Below the pieces are notes generated by a model. That model did no database searches, was not told the DNA's origin, and worked only from the letters and a program-made list of their open reading frames with translations. DNA of 64,000 nt from Eutreptiella sp. 'Long Island Sound 2002' (Eukaryota; Euglenozoa; Euglenophyceae; Eutreptiales; Eutreptiaceae), in the NCBI GenBank assembly GCA_964036045.1, contig OZ038380.1, positions 9,075,913-9,139,912 of the forward strand, given 5' to 3'. Below are positions 25,830-39,008 of this stretch, piece after piece. Positions within the stretch are counted from its first letter, which is position 1, and every line of letters starts with the position of its first letter. Both the position numbers and the translations under genes were made by a program.

Positions 25830-28800
25830 TTTTGGAGCATTGTGACCACAATGTGGGGCACAAAGTGTCACTGCAGCATTGCCGCAAAAAACACATGGTG
25901 TGACCCCAGTCTTGTGTGCAATAATGATTTACCACAGTCCAATCATGACTTCTGCACAAAGGCTGCATGGCCAAGACCGAGCCAGTTTTGGGGCATAGTG
26001 GCCACAATGTGGGGCACAAACTGTGAGTGCAGCATTGCCGCAAAAAACACATGGTGAGACCCCAGTTTTGTGTGTAATAATGATTTACCACAGTCCAACC
26101 ATGACTTCTGCACAAAAACTACATGGCCAAGACCGAGCCAGTTTTGGGGCATTGTGACCACCATGTGGGGCACAAACAGTGAGTGCAGCATTGCCGCAAA
26201 AAACATACGGTGAGGCCCCAGTTTTGTGTGTAATAATGATTTACCACAGTCCAATCATGACTTCTGCACAAAAACTGCATGGCCAAGACCGAGCCAGTTT
26301 TGGGGCACAGTGGCCACAATGTGGGGCACAAACAGTGAGTGCAGCATTGCCGCAAAAAACACATGGTGAGACCCCTGTTTTGTGTGCAATAAAGATTTAC
26401 CACAGTCCAACCATGACTTCTGCACAAAGGCTGCATGGCCAAGACCGAGCCAGTTTCGGAGCATTGTGACCAGAACGAGGGGCACAAACTGTGAGTGCAG
26501 CATTGCCGCAAAAAACACATGGTTAGACCCCAGTTTTGTGTGTAATAATGATTTACCACAGTCCAACCATGACTTCTGCACAAAGGATGCATGGCCAAGA
26601 CCGAGCCAGTTTTGGAGCATTGTGACCACAATGTGGGGCACAAACAGTGAGTGCAGCATTGCCGCAAAAAGCACATGGTTAGACCCCAGTTTTGTGTGTA
26701 ATAATGATTTACCACAGTCCAACCATGACTTCTGCACAAAGGCTGCATGGCCAAGACCGAGCCAGTTTTGGAGCACAGTGGCCACAATGTGGGGCACAAA
26801 CAGTGAGTGCAGCATTGCCGCAAAAAACACATGGTGAGACCCCTGTTTTGTGTGCAATAATGATTTACCACAGTCCAACCATGACTTCTGCACAAAGGCT
26901 GCATGGCCAAGACCGAGCCAGTTTTGGAGCATTGTGACCACAATGTGGGGCACAAACTGTGAGTGCAGCATTGCCGCAAAAAACACATGGTTAGACCCCT
27001 GTTTTGTGTGTAATAATGATTTACCACAGTCCAACCATGACTTCTGCACAAAGGCTGCATGGCCAAGACCGAGCCAGTTTTGGAGCATTGTGACCACAAT
27101 GTGGGGCACAAACTGTGAGTGCAGCATTGCCGCAAAAAGCACATGGTTAGACCCCAGTTTTGTGTGTAATAATGATTTACCACAGTCCAACCATGACTTC
27201 TGCACAAAGGCTGCATGGCCAAGACCGAGCCAGTTTTGGAGCACAGTGGCCACAATGTGGGGCACAAACAGTGAGTGCAGCATTGCCGCAAAAAATACAT
27301 GGTTAGACCCCAGTTTTGTGTTTAATAATGATTTACCACAGTCCAACCATGACTTCCGCACAAAGGCTGCATGGCCAAGACCGAGCCAGCTTTGGGGCAC
27401 AGTGGCCACAATGTGGGGCACAAACAGTGAGTGCAGCATTGCCGCAAAATACACATGGTTAGACCCCAGTTTTGTGTGCAATAATGATTTACCACAGTCC
27501 AACCGTGACTTCTGCACAAAGGCTGCATGGCCAAGACGGAGCCAGTTTTGGGGCACAGTGGCCACAATGTGGGGCACAAACTGTGAGTGCAGCATTGCCG
27601 CAAAAAGCACGTGCTGAGACCCCAGTTTTTGTGTGTAATAATGATTTACCACAGTCCAACCATGACTTCTGCACAAAGGCTGCATGGCCAAGACGGAGCC
27701 AGTTTTGGAGCAGTGTGACCACAATGTGGGGCACAAAGTGTCACTGCAGCATTGCCGCAAAAAACACATGGTGTGACCCCAGTTTTGTGTGCAATAATGA
27801 TTTACCACAGTCCAATCATGACTTCTGCACAAAGGCTGCATGGCCAAGACCGAGCCGGTTTTGGGGCATAGTGGCCACAATGTGGGGCACAAACTGTGAG
27901 TGCAGCATTGCCGCAAAAAACACATGGTGAGACCCCAGTTTTGTGTGTAATAATGATTTACCACAGTCCAACCATGACTTCTGCACAAAAACTACATGGC
28001 CAAGACCGAGCCAGTTTTGGGGCATTGTGACCACAATGTGGGGCACAAACAGTGAGTGCAGCATTGCCGCAAAAAACATACGGTGAGGCCCCAGTTTTGT
28101 GTGTAATAATGATTTACCACAGTCCAATCATGACTTCTGCACAAAAACTGCATGGCCAAGACCGAGCCAGTTTTGGGGCACAGTGGCCACAATGTGGGGC
28201 ACAAACAGTGAGTGCAGCATTGCCGCAAAAAACACATGGTGAGACCCCTGTTTTGTGTGCAATAAAGATTTACCACAGTCCAACCATGACTTCTGCACAA
28301 AGGCTGCATGGCCAAGACCGAGCCAGTTTCGGAGTATTGTGACCAGAACGAGGGGCACAAACTGTGAGTGCAGCATTGCCGCAAAAAACACATGGTTAGA
28401 CCCCTGTTTTGTGTGTAATAATGATTTACCACAGTCCAACCATGACTTCTGCACAAAGGATGCATGGCCAAGACCGAGCCAGTTTTGGGGCACAGTGGCC
28501 ACAATGTGGGGCACAAACAGTGAGTGCAGCATTGCCGCAAAAAACACATGGTGAGACCCCTGTTTTGTGTGCAATAATGATTTACCACAGTCCAACCATG
28601 ACTTCTGCACAAAGGCTGCATGGCCAAGACCGAGCCAGTTTTGGAGCATTGTGACCACAATGTGGGGCACAAACTGTGAGTGCAGCATTGCCGCAAAAAA
28701 CACATGGTTAGACCCCTGTTTTGTGTGTAATAATGATTTACCACAGTCCAACCATGACTTCTGCACAAAGGCTGCATGGCCAAGACCGAGCCAGTTTTGG

Positions 28801-29160
28801 AGCATTGTGACCACAATGTGGGGCACAAACAGTGAGTGCAGCATTGCCGCAAAAAACACATGGTTAGACCCCAGTTTTGTGTGTAATAATGATTTACCAC
28901 AGTCCAACCATGACTTCTGCACAAAGGCTGCATGGCCAAGACCGAGCCAATTTTGGAGCACAGTGGCCACAATGTGGGGCACAAACAGTGAGTGCAGCAT
29001 TGCCGCAAAAAATACATGGTTAGACCCCAGTTTTGTGTGTAATAATGATTTACCACAGTCCAACCATGACTTCCGCACAAAGGCTGCATGGCCAAGACCG
29101 AGCCAGCTTTGGGGCACAGTGGCCACAATGTGGGGCACAAACAGTGAGTGCAGCATTGCC
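25830..29160 (+). repeat. 11/12-monomer (1.72-1.87-kb) higher-order repeat, two copies
   Basis: Copy one runs from about 25,830 to 27,440 and copy two from about 27,700 to 29,160. In the first half markers repeat at 1,873 bp: AAAGTGTCACTGCAGC (25,862 and 27,735), AAAACTACATGG, GCAATAAAGATT, and TTTCGGAG followed by GACCAGAACGAGG. In the second half they repeat at 1,717 bp: AAAAAATACATGG (27,293 and 29,010) and GACTTCCGCAC with AGCTTTGGGG. The difference is one monomer, so a single-monomer deletion or duplication separates the two copies. Confidence 0.75.
27626..27630 (+). other. Length-variant monomer, +1 bp in the T run
   Basis: Five Ts replace the usual four before GTGTGTAATA. The context (CACGTGCTG before, GACGGAGCC after) is homologous to that at 24,661. 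Confidence 0.85.
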
Positions 29161-29186
29161 GCAAAAAACACACGGTTAGACCCCAG

Positions 29187-29191
29187 TTTTT
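29187..29191 (+). other. Length-variant monomer, +1 bp in the T run
   Basis: Five Ts at monomer bases 11-15, ten monomers after the copy at 27,626. The surrounding variants differ, so this may be an independent slippage or a recombined fragment. Confidence 0.8.
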
Positions 29192-29949
29192 GTGTGTAAT
29201 AATGATTTACCACAGTCCAACCATGACTTCTGCACAAAGGCTGCATGGCCAAGACCGAGCCAGTTTTGGAGCATTGTGGCCACAATGTGGGGCACAAACA
29301 GTGAGTGCAGCATTGCCACAAAAAACACATGCTGAGACCCCAGTTTTGTGTGTAATAATGATTTACCACAGTCCAACCATGACTTCCGCACAAAGGCTGC
29401 ATGGCCAAGACCGAGCCAGCTTTGGGGCACAGTTGCCACAATGTGGGGCACAAACAGTGAGTGCAGCATTGCCGCAAAAAACATACGGTGAGGCCCCAGT
29501 TTTGTGTGCAATAATGATTTACCACAGTCCAACCATGACTTCTGCACAAAGGCTGCATGGCCAAGACCGAGCCAGTTTTCGAGCATTGTGGCCACAATGT
29601 GGGGCACAAACAGTGAGTGCAGCATTGCCACAAAAAACACATGCTGAGACCCCAGTTTTGTGTGTAATAATGATTTACCACAGTCCAACCATGACTTCCG
29701 CACAAAGGCTGCATGGCCAAGACCGAGCCAGCTTTGGGGCACAGTGGCCACAATGTGGGGCACAAACAGTGAGTGCAGCATTGCCGCAAAAAACACATGG
29801 TTAGACCCCAGTTTTGTGTGCAATAATGATTTACCACAGTCCAACCATGACTTCTGCACAAAGGCTGCATGGCCAAGACCGAGCCAGTTTTGGAGCATTG
29901 TGGCCACAATGTGGGGCACAAACTGTGAGTGCAGCATTGCCGCAAAAAA

Positions 29950-32035
29950 CACATGCTGAAACCCCAGTCTTGTGTGTAATAATGATTTACCACAGTCCAA
30001 TCATGACTTCTGCACAAAGGCTGCATGGCCAAGACCGAGCCAGCTTTGGGGCACAGGCGCCACAATGTGGGGCACAAACAGTGAGTGCAGCATTGCCGCA
30101 AAAAACACATGGTTAGACCCCGGTTATGTGTGTAATAATGATTTACCACAGTCCAATCATGACTTCTGCACAAAGGCTGCATGGCCAAGACCGAGCCAGT
30201 TTTGGAGCATTGTGGCCACAATGTGGGGCACAAACTGTGAGTGCAGCATTGCCGCAAAAAACACATGGTTAGACACCAGTTTTGTGTGTAATAATGATTT
30301 ACCACAGTCCAACCATGACTTCTGCACAAAGGCTGCATGGCCGGGACCGAGCCAGTTTTGAAGCACAGTGGCCACAATGTGGGGCACAAACTGTGAGTGC
30401 AGCATTGCCGCAAAAAACACATGGTGTGAACCCAGTTTTGTGTGTAATAATGATTTACCACAGTCCAACCATGACTTCTGCACAAAGGATGCATGGCCAA
30501 GACCGAGCCAGTTTTGGAGCATTGTGACCACAATGTGGGGCACAAACAGTGAGTGCAGCATTGCCGCAAAAAGCACGTGGTGAGACCCCAGTTTTGTGTG
30601 TAATAATGATTTACCACAGTCCAACCATGACTTCCGCACAAAGGCTGCATGGCCAAGACCGAGCCAGTTTTGGAGCATTGTGGCCACAATGTGGGGCACA
30701 AACTGTGAGTGCAGCATTGCCGCAAAAAACACATGGTGAGACCCCAGTTTTGTGTGCAATAATGATTTACCACAGTCGAACCATGACTTCTGCACAAAGG
30801 CTGCATGGCCGGGACCGAGCCAGTTTTGGGGCACGGTGGCCACAATGTGGGGCACAAACAGTGAGTGCAGCATTGCCACAAAAAACACATGCTGAGACCC
30901 CAGTTTTGTGTGTAATAATGATTTACCACAGTCCAACCATGACTTCTGCACAAAGGCTGCATGGCCAAGACCGAGCCAGTTTTGGAGCATTGTGGCCACA
31001 ATGTGCGGCACAAACTGTGAGTGCAGCATTGCCGCAAAAAACACATGCTGAAACCCCAGTCTTGTGTGTAATAATGATTTACCACAGTCCAATCATGACC
31101 TCTGCACAAAGGCTGCATGGCCAAGACCGAGCCAGTTTTGGGGCACAGTGGCCACAATGTGGGGCACAAACAGTGAGTGCAGCATTGCCGCAAAAAACAC
31201 ATGGTTAGACCCCGGTTTTGTGTGTAATAATGATTTACCACAGTCCAATAATGACTTCTGCACAAAGGCTGCATGGCCAAGACCGAGCCAGTTTTGGAGC
31301 ATTGTGGCCACAATGTGGGGCACAAACTGTGAGTGCAGCATTGCCGCAAAAAACACATGGTTAGACCCCAGTTTTGTGTGTAATAATGATTTACCACAGT
31401 CCAACCATGACTTCTGCACAAAGGCTGCATGGCCGGGACCGAGCCAGTTTTGAAGCACAGTGGCCACAATGTGGGGCACAAACTGTGAGTGCAGCATTGC
31501 CGCAAAAAACACATGGTGTGACCCCAGTTTTGTGTGTAATAATGATTTACCACAGTCCAATCATGACTTCTGCACAAAGGATGCATGGCCAAGACCGAGC
31601 CAGTTTTGGAGCATTGTGACCACAATGTGGGGCACAAACAGTGAGTGCAGCATTGCCGCAAAAAGCACGTGGTGAGACCCCTGTTTTGTGTGTAATAATG
31701 ATTTACCACAGTCCAACCATGACTTCCGCACAAAGGCTGCATGGCCAAGACCGAGCCAGTTTTGGAGCATTGTGGCCACAATGTGGGGCACAAACTGTGA
31801 GTGCAGCATTGCCGCAAAAAACACATGGTGAGACCCCAGTTTTGTGTGCAATAATGATTTACCACAGTCCAACCATGACTTCTGCACAAAGGCTGCATGG
31901 CCGGGACCGAGCCAGTTTTGGGGCACGGTGGCCACAATGTGGGGCACAAACAGTGAGTGCAGCATTGCCACAAAAAACACATGCTGAGACCCCAGTTTTG
32001 TGTGTAATAATGATTTACCACAGTCCAACCATGAC
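29950..32035 (+). repeat. Seven-monomer (1,092-bp) higher-order repeat, two copies
   Basis: About 29,950-30,940 recurs at about 31,042-32,032. Shared markers at exactly 1,092 bp are AAACCCCAGTCTTG (29,958 and 31,050), TGGCCGGGACCG with TTTTGAAGCACAG (about 30,340 and 31,432), GGTGTGA starts, AAAGGATGCATGG (30,485 and 31,577), AGCACGTGG (30,573 and 31,665) and GGGGCACGGTGG (about 30,830 and 31,922). Identity is high with a few private changes, such as CCGGTTATGTG in copy one. Confidence 0.82.
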
Positions 32036-32127
32036 TTCCGCACAAAGGCTGCATGGCCAAGACCGAGCCAGCTTTGGGGCACAGTGGCCACAATGTGGGG
32101 CACAAACAGTGAGTGCAGCATTGCCGC

Positions 32128-32135
32128 AAGAAAAA
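32128..32135 (+). other. Length-variant monomer, +2 bp in the A run
   Basis: GCAAAAAACAC reads GCAAGAAAAACAC, an A run interrupted by G and two bases longer. It switches the open minus-strand frames, which argues against coding constraint. Confidence 0.85.
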
Positions 32136-34171
32136 CACATGGTTAGACCCCAGTTTTGTGTGCAATAATGATTTACCACAGTCCAACCATGACTTCTGCA
32201 CAAAGGCTGCATGGCCAAGACCGAGCCATCTTTGGAGCATTGTGGCCACAATGTGGGGCACAAACAGTGACTGCAGCATTGCCGCAAAAAACACATGGTT
32301 AGACCCCAGTTTTGTGTGCAATAATGATTTACCACAGTTCAACCATGACTTCTGCTCAAAGGCTGCATGGCCGGGACCGAGCCAGTTTTGGGGCACAGTG
32401 GCCACAATGTGGGGCACAAACTGTGACTGCAGCATTGCCGCAAAAAACACATGGTGTGACCCGAGTTTTGTGTGTAATAATGATTTACCACAGTCCAACC
32501 ATGACTTCTGCACAAAGGATGCATGGCCAAGACCGAGCCAGTTTTGGAGCATTGTGACCACAATGTGGGGCACAAACAGTGAGTGCAGCATTGCCGCAAA
32601 AAAAACATGGTGTGACCCGAGTTTTGTGTGTAATAATGATTTACCACAGTCCAACCATGACTTCTGCACAAAGGATGCATGGCCAAGACCGAGCCAGTTT
32701 TGGAGCATTGTGACCACAATGTGGGGCACAAACAGTGAGTGCAGCATTGCCGCAAAAAGCACGTGGTGAGACCCCAGTTTTGTGTGCAATAATGATTTAC
32801 CACAGTCCAACCATGACTTCTGCACAAAGGCTGCATGGCCGGGACCGAGCCAGTTTTGGGGCACGGTGGCCACAATGTGGGGCACAAACAGTGACTGCAG
32901 CATAGCCACAAAAAACACATGCTGAGACCCCAGTTTTGTGTGTAATAATGATTTACCACAGTCCAACCATGACCTCCGCACAAAAGCTGCATGGCCAAGA
33001 CCGAGCCAGCTTTGGGGCACAGTGGCCACAATGTGGGGCACAAACTGTGAGTGCAGCATTGCCGGAAAAAACACATGGTTAGACCCCGGTTTTGTGTGTA
33101 ATAATGATTTACCACAGTCCAACCATGACTTCTGCACAAAGGCTGCATGGCCAGGACCGAGCCAGTTTTGGGGCACAGTGGCCACAATGTGGGGCACAAA
33201 CTGTGAGTGCAGCATTGCCGCAAAAATCGGATGGTTAGACCCCAGTTTTGTGTGCAATAATGATTTACCACAGTTCAACCATGACTTCTGCACAAAGGCT
33301 GCATGGCCGGGACCGAGCGAGTTTTGGGGCACAGTGGCCACAATGTGGGGCACAAACTGTGAGTGCAGCATTGCCGCAAAAAACACATGGTGTGACCCCA
33401 GTTTTGTGTGTAATAATGATTTACCACAGTCCAACCATGACTTCTGCACAAAGGATGCATGGCCAAGACCGAGCCAGTTTTGGAGCATTGTGACCACAAT
33501 GTGGGGCACAAACAGTGAGTGCAGCATTGCCACAAAAAACACATGCTGAGACCCCAGTTTTGTGTGTAATAATGATTTACCACAGTCCAACCATGACATC
33601 CGCACAAAGGCTGCATGGCCAAGACCGAGCCAGCTTTGGGGCACAGTGGCCACAATGTGGGGCACAAACAGTGAGTGCAGCATTGCCGCAAAAAACACAT
33701 GGTGAGACCCCGGTTTTGTGTGTAATAATGATTTACCACAGTCCAACCATGACTTCTGCACAAAGGCTGCATGGCCAAGACCGAGCCAGTTTTGGAGCAT
33801 TGTGGTCACAATGTGGGGCACAAACTGTGAGTGCAGCATTGCGGCAAAAAACACATGGTTAGACCCCAGTTTTGTGTGCAATAATGATTTACCACAGTCC
33901 AACCATGACTTCTGCACAAAGGCTGCATGGCTAACACCGAGCCAGCTTTGGGGCACAGTGGCCACAATGTGGGGCACAAACTGTGAGTGCAGCATTGCCG
34001 CAAAAAACATACGGTGTGACCCCAGTTTTGTGTGTAATAATGATTTACCACAGTCCAACCATGACTTCTGCACAAAGGATGCATGGCCAAGACCGAGCCA
34101 GTTTTGGAGCATTGTGACCACAATGTGGGGCACAAACAGTGAGTGCAGCATTGCCGCAAAAAGCACGTGGT

Positions 34172-36044
34172 GAGACCCCAGTTTTGTGTGTAATAATGAT
34201 TTACCACAGTCCAACCATGACTTCTGCACAAAAACTGCATGGCCAAGACCGAGCCAGTTTTGGGGCATAGTGGACACAATGTGGGGCACAAACAGTGAGT
34301 GCAGCATTGCCGCAAAAAACATACGGTGAGGCCCCAGTTTTGTGTGCAATAATGATTTACCACAGTCCAACCATGACTTCTGCACAAAAACTGCATGGCC
34401 AAGACCGAGCCAGTTTTGGGGCACAGTGGCCACAATGTGGGGCACAAACTGTGAGTGCAGCATTGCCGCAAAAAACACATGGTTGGACCCCAGTTTTGTG
34501 TGTAATAATGATTTACCACAGTCCAATCATGACTTCTGCACAAAAACTGCATGGCCAAGACCGAGCCAGTTTTTAGGGCATAGTGGCCACAATGTGGGGC
34601 ACAAACTGTGAGTGCAGCATTGCCGCAAAAAACATACGGTGAGGCCCCAGTTTTGTGTGTAATAATGATTTACCACAGTCCAATCATGCCTTCTGCACAA
34701 AAACTGCATGGCCAAGACCGAGCCAGTTTTGGGGCATAGTGGCCACAATGTGCGGCACAAACTGTGAGTGCAGCATTGCCGCAAAAAACACATGGTGAGA
34801 CCCCTGTTTTGTGTGCAATAATGATTTACCACAGTGCAACCATGACTTCTGCACAAAGGCTGCATGGCCAAGACCGAGCCAGTTTTGGAGCATTGTGACC
34901 ACAATGTGCGGCACAAACAGTGAGTGCAGCATTGCCGCAAAAAACACATGGTGAGACCCCTGTTTTGTGTGCAATAATGATTTACCACAGTCCAACCATG
35001 ACTTCTGCACAAAGGCTGCATGGCCAAGACCGAGCCAGTTTTGGAGCATTGTGACCACACTGTGGGGCACAAACTGTGAGTGCAGCATTGCCGCAAAAAA
35101 CACATGGTTAGACCCCTGTTTTGTGTGTAATAATGATTTACCACAGTCCAACCATGACTTCTGCACAAAAACTGCATGGCCAAGACCGAGCCAGTTTTGG
35201 GGCATAGTGGACACAATGTGGGGCACAAACAGTGAGTGCAGCATTGCCGCAAAAAACATACGGTGAGGCCCCAGTTTTGTGTGCAATAATGATTTACCAC
35301 AGTCCAATCATGACTTCTGCACAAAAACTGCATGGCCAAGACCGAGCCAGTTTTGGGGCACAGTGGCCACAATGTGGGGCACAAACTGTGAGTGCAGCAT
35401 TGCCGCAAAAAACACATGGTTGGACCCCAGTTTTGTGTGTAATAGGGATTTACCACAGTCCAATCATGACTTCTGCACAAAAACTGCATGGCCAAGACCG
35501 AGCCAGTTTTGGGGCATAGTGGCCACAATGTGGGGCACAAACTGTGAGTGCAGCATTGCCGCAAAAAACATACGGTGAGGCCCCAGTTTTGTGTGTAATA
35601 ATGATTTACCACAGTCCAATCATGCCTTCTGCACAAAAACTGCATGGCCAAGACCGAGCCAGTTTTGGGGCATAGTGGCCACAATGTGCGGCACAAACTG
35701 TGAGTGCAGCATTGCCGCAAAAAACACATGGTGAGACCCCTGTTTTGTGTGCAATAATGATTTACCACAGTGCAACCATGACTTCTGCACAAAGGCTGCA
35801 TGGCCAAGACCGAGCCAGTTTTGGAGCATTGTGACCACAATGTGCGGCACAAACAGTGAGTGCAGCATTGCCGCAAAAAACACATGGTGAGACCCCTGTT
35901 TTGTGTGCAATAATGATTTACCACAGTCCAACCATGACTTCTGCACAAAGGCTGCATGGCCAAGACCGAGCCAGTTTTGGAGCATTGTGACCACACTGTG
36001 GGGCACAAACTGTGAGTGCAGCATTGCCGCAAAAAACACATGCT
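34172..36044 (+). repeat. Six-monomer (936-bp) tandem duplication, two adjacent copies
   Basis: Copy one is about 34,182-35,118 and copy two about 35,119-36,054; they abut. Repeating markers are CATAGTGGACAC (34,266 and 35,203), CATGGTTGGACC (about 34,480 and 35,416), AATCATGCCTTC (34,682 and 35,618), ACCACAGTGCAACC (about 34,828 and 35,764) and GACCACACTGTGG (about 35,051 and 35,987). Copy one has one extra base near 34,572, so the offset changes from 937 to 936 across it. I see about four differences in all. The monomers mix domain 2 and domain 3 types, so this is a chimeric unit. ACAGTGCAACC also occurs at the very start of the window (about 35-45). Confidence 0.85.
34570..34578 (+). other. 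Length-variant monomer, +1 bp (TTTTTAGGG)
   Basis: AGTTTTGGGGC reads AGTTTTTAGGGC. The sister copy 936 bp downstream lacks the change, so it arose after that duplication or is a sequencing error. Confidence 0.85.
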
Positions 36045-39008
36045 GAGACCCCAGTTTTGTGTGCAATAATGATTTACCACAGTCCAATCATGACTTCTGC
36101 ACAAAGGCTGCATGGCCAAGACCGAGCCAGTTTTGGGGCATTGTGACCACAATTACGGGCACAAACAGTGAGTGCAGCATTGCCGCAAAAAACACATGGT
36201 GAGACCCCAGTCTTGTGCGTAATAATGATTTACCACAGTCCAACCATGACTTCTGCACAAAGGCTGCATGCCCAAGACCGAGCCAGTTTTGGAGCATTGT
36301 GACCACACTGTGGGGCACAAACTGTGAGTGCAGCATTGCCGCAAAAAATACATGCTGAGACCCCAGTTTTGTGTGCAATAATGATTTACCACAGTCCAAT
36401 CATGACTTCTGCACAAAGGCTGCATGGCCAAGACCGAGCCAGTTTTGGGGCATTGTGACCACAATGTGGGGCACAAACTGTGAGTGCAGCATTGCCGCAA
36501 AAAACACATGGTGAGACCCCAGTTTTGTGTGTAATAATGATTTACCACAGTCCAACCATGACTTCTGCACAAAGGCTGCATGGCCAAGACCGAGCCAGTT
36601 TCGGGGCACAGTGGCCACAATGTGGGGCACAAACTGTGAGCTCAGCATTGCCGCAAAAAAGACATGGTGAGACCCCAGTTTGGTGAGTAGTAATGATTTA
36701 CCACAGTCCAACCATGACTTCTGCACAAAGGCTGCATGGCCAAGACCGAGCCAGTTTTGGGGCACAGTGGCCACAATGTGGGGCACAAACTGTGAGTGCA
36801 GCATTGCCGCAAAAATCACATGGTTAGACCCCAGTTTTGTGTGTAATAATGATTTACCACAGTCCAACCATGACTTCTGCACAAAGGCTGCATGGCTAAC
36901 ACCGAGCCAGCTTTGGGGCACAGTGGCCACAATGTGGGGCACAAACAGTGAGTGAAGCATTGCTGCAAAAAACACATGGTGAGACCCCTGTTTTGTGTGT
37001 AATAATGATTTACCACAGTCCAACCATGACTTCTGCACAAAGGCTGCATGGCCAAGACCGAGCCAGTTTTGGAGCATTGTGACCACAATGTGGGGCACAA
37101 ACTGTGAGTGCAGCATTGCCGCAAAAAACACATGGTGAGACCCCAGTTTTGTGTGTAATAATGATTTACCACAGTCCAATCATGACTTCTGCACAAAGGC
37201 TGCATGGCCAAGACCGAGCCAGCTTTGGGGCACAGTGGCCACAATGTGGGGCACAAACAGTGAGTGCAGCATTGCCGCAAAAAACACATGGTGAGACCCC
37301 AGTTTTGTGTGCAATAATGATTTACCACAGTCCAACCATGACTTCTGCACAAAGGGTGCATGGCCAAGACCGAGCCAGTTTTGGAGCATTGTGACCACAA
37401 TGAGGGGCACAAACTGTGAGTGCAGCATTGCCGCAAAAAACAAATGGTTAGACCCCAGTTTTGTGTGTAATAATGATTTACCACAGTCCAACCATGACTT
37501 CTGCACAAAGGCTGCATGGCCAAGACCGAGCCAGCTTTGGAGCATTGTGACCACAATGTGGGGCACAAACAGTGAGTGCAGCATTGCCGCAAAAAACACA
37601 TGGTGAGACCCCAGTTTTGTGTGCAATAATGATTTACCACAGTCCAACCATGACTTCTGCACAAAGGCTGCATGGCCAAGACCGAGCCAGTTTTGGAGCA
37701 TTGTGACCACAATGTGGGGCACAAACAGTGAGTGCAGCATTGCCGCAAAAAACACATGGTGTGACCCCAGTTTTGTGTGCAATAATGCTTTACCACAGTC
37801 CAATCATGACTTCTGCACAAAGGCTGCATGGCCAAGACCGAGCCAGTTTTGGGGCACAGTGGCCACAACGTGGGGCACAAACTGTGAGTGCAGCATTGCC
37901 GCAAAAAACACATGCTGAGACCCCAGTCTTGTGTGTAATAATGATTTACCACAGTCCAACCATGACTTCTGCACAAAGGCTGCATGGCCAAGACCGAGCC
38001 AGTTTTGGGGCACAGTGCCCACAATGTGGGGCACAAAGTGTGAGTGCAGCATTGCCGCAAAAAACATACGGTGAGGCCCCAGTTTTGTGTGTAAAAATGA
38101 TTTACCACAGTCGAATCATGACTTCTGCACAAAGGCTGCATGGCCAAGACCCAGTCAGTTTTGGGGCACAGTGGCCACAATGTGGGGCACAAACTGTGAG
38201 TGCAGCATTGCCGCAAAAAACACATGGTGAGACCCCTGTTTTGTGTGCAATAATGATTTACCACAGTCCAACCATGACTTCTGCACAAAGGCTGCATGGC
38301 CAAGACCGAGTCAGTTTTGGGGCACAGTGGCCACAATGTGGGGCACAAACAGTGAGTGCAGCATTGCCGCAAAAAACACATGGTTAGACCCCTGTTTTGT
38401 GTGCAAAAATGATTTACCACATTCCAACCATGACTGCTGCACAAAGGCTGCATGGCCAAGACCGAGCCAGTTTTGGGGCACAGTGGCCACAATGTGGGGC
38501 ACAAACTGTGAGTGCAGCATTGCCGCAAAAAACACACTTTGAGACCCCTGTTTTGTGTGCAATAATGATTTACCACAGTCCAATCATGACTTCTGCACAA
38601 AGGCTGCATGGCCAAGACCGAGCCAGTTTTGAAGCATTGTGACCACAATGTGGGGCACAAACAGTGAGTGCAGCATTGCCGCAAAAAACACATGGTGTGA
38701 CCCCTGTTTTGTGTGCAATAATGATTTACCACAGTCCAACCATGACTTCTGCACAAAGGCTGCATGGCCAAGACCGAGCCAGCTTTGGAGCATTGTGACC
38801 ACACTGTGGGGCACAAACTGTGAGTGCAGCATTGCCGCAAAAAACACATGCTGAGACCCCAGTTTTGTGTGCAATAATGATTTACCACAGTCCAATCATG
38901 ACTTCTGCACAAAGGCTGCATGGCCAAGACAGAGCCAGTTTTGGGGCATTGTGACCACAATGTGGGGCACAAACTGTGAGTGCAGCATTGCCGCAAAAAA
39001 CACATGGT

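Larger units (their letters stand above)
29272..32253. other. Cluster of 16-bp perfect palindromes
   Basis: Monomers here with the hybrid centre GGAGCATTGTGGCCAC contain the perfect 16-bp palindrome CATTGTGGCCACAATG. I located nine copies: 29,272; 29,584; 29,896; 30,208; 30,676; 30,988; 31,300; 31,768; and 32,238 (each 16 bp). A near copy with one mismatch (GTGGTCAC) is at about 33,797. The common alternatives CATTGTGACCACAATG (7-bp arms) and CAGTGGCCAC (8-bp GTGGCCAC) are weaker dyads. Only the combined haplotype is perfect. It could bind a dimeric protein or form a cruciform, but no function is shown. Confidence 0.85.
22622..34171 (+). repeat. Subfamily domain 3 (AAGG-type, rich in higher-order repeats and indels)
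   Basis: Monomers return to AAGG at 60-63 with C at 44. The central block is mostly CATTGTGACC, CACAGTGGCC or, from 29.2 kb, CATTGTGGCC. Domain-specific variants are GACGGAGCC, AACCGTGAC, GGTGTGACC starts, AAAGGATGCATGG, GACTTCCGCAC and TGGCCGGGACCG. Five of the eleven length changes of the window fall in this domain (23,416; 24,661; 27,626; 29,187; 32,128). It contains three sets of higher-order repeats, listed separately. Confidence 0.65.

Noticed and set aside
28128-34526. Minus-strand open frame of about 2,100 codons that appears to fuse two different repeat proteins
   Set aside because: The apparent fusion is the two open monomer frames joined by the +1 and +2 length changes at 29,187 and 32,128. 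It is a frame switch within satellite DNA, not a gene fusion.
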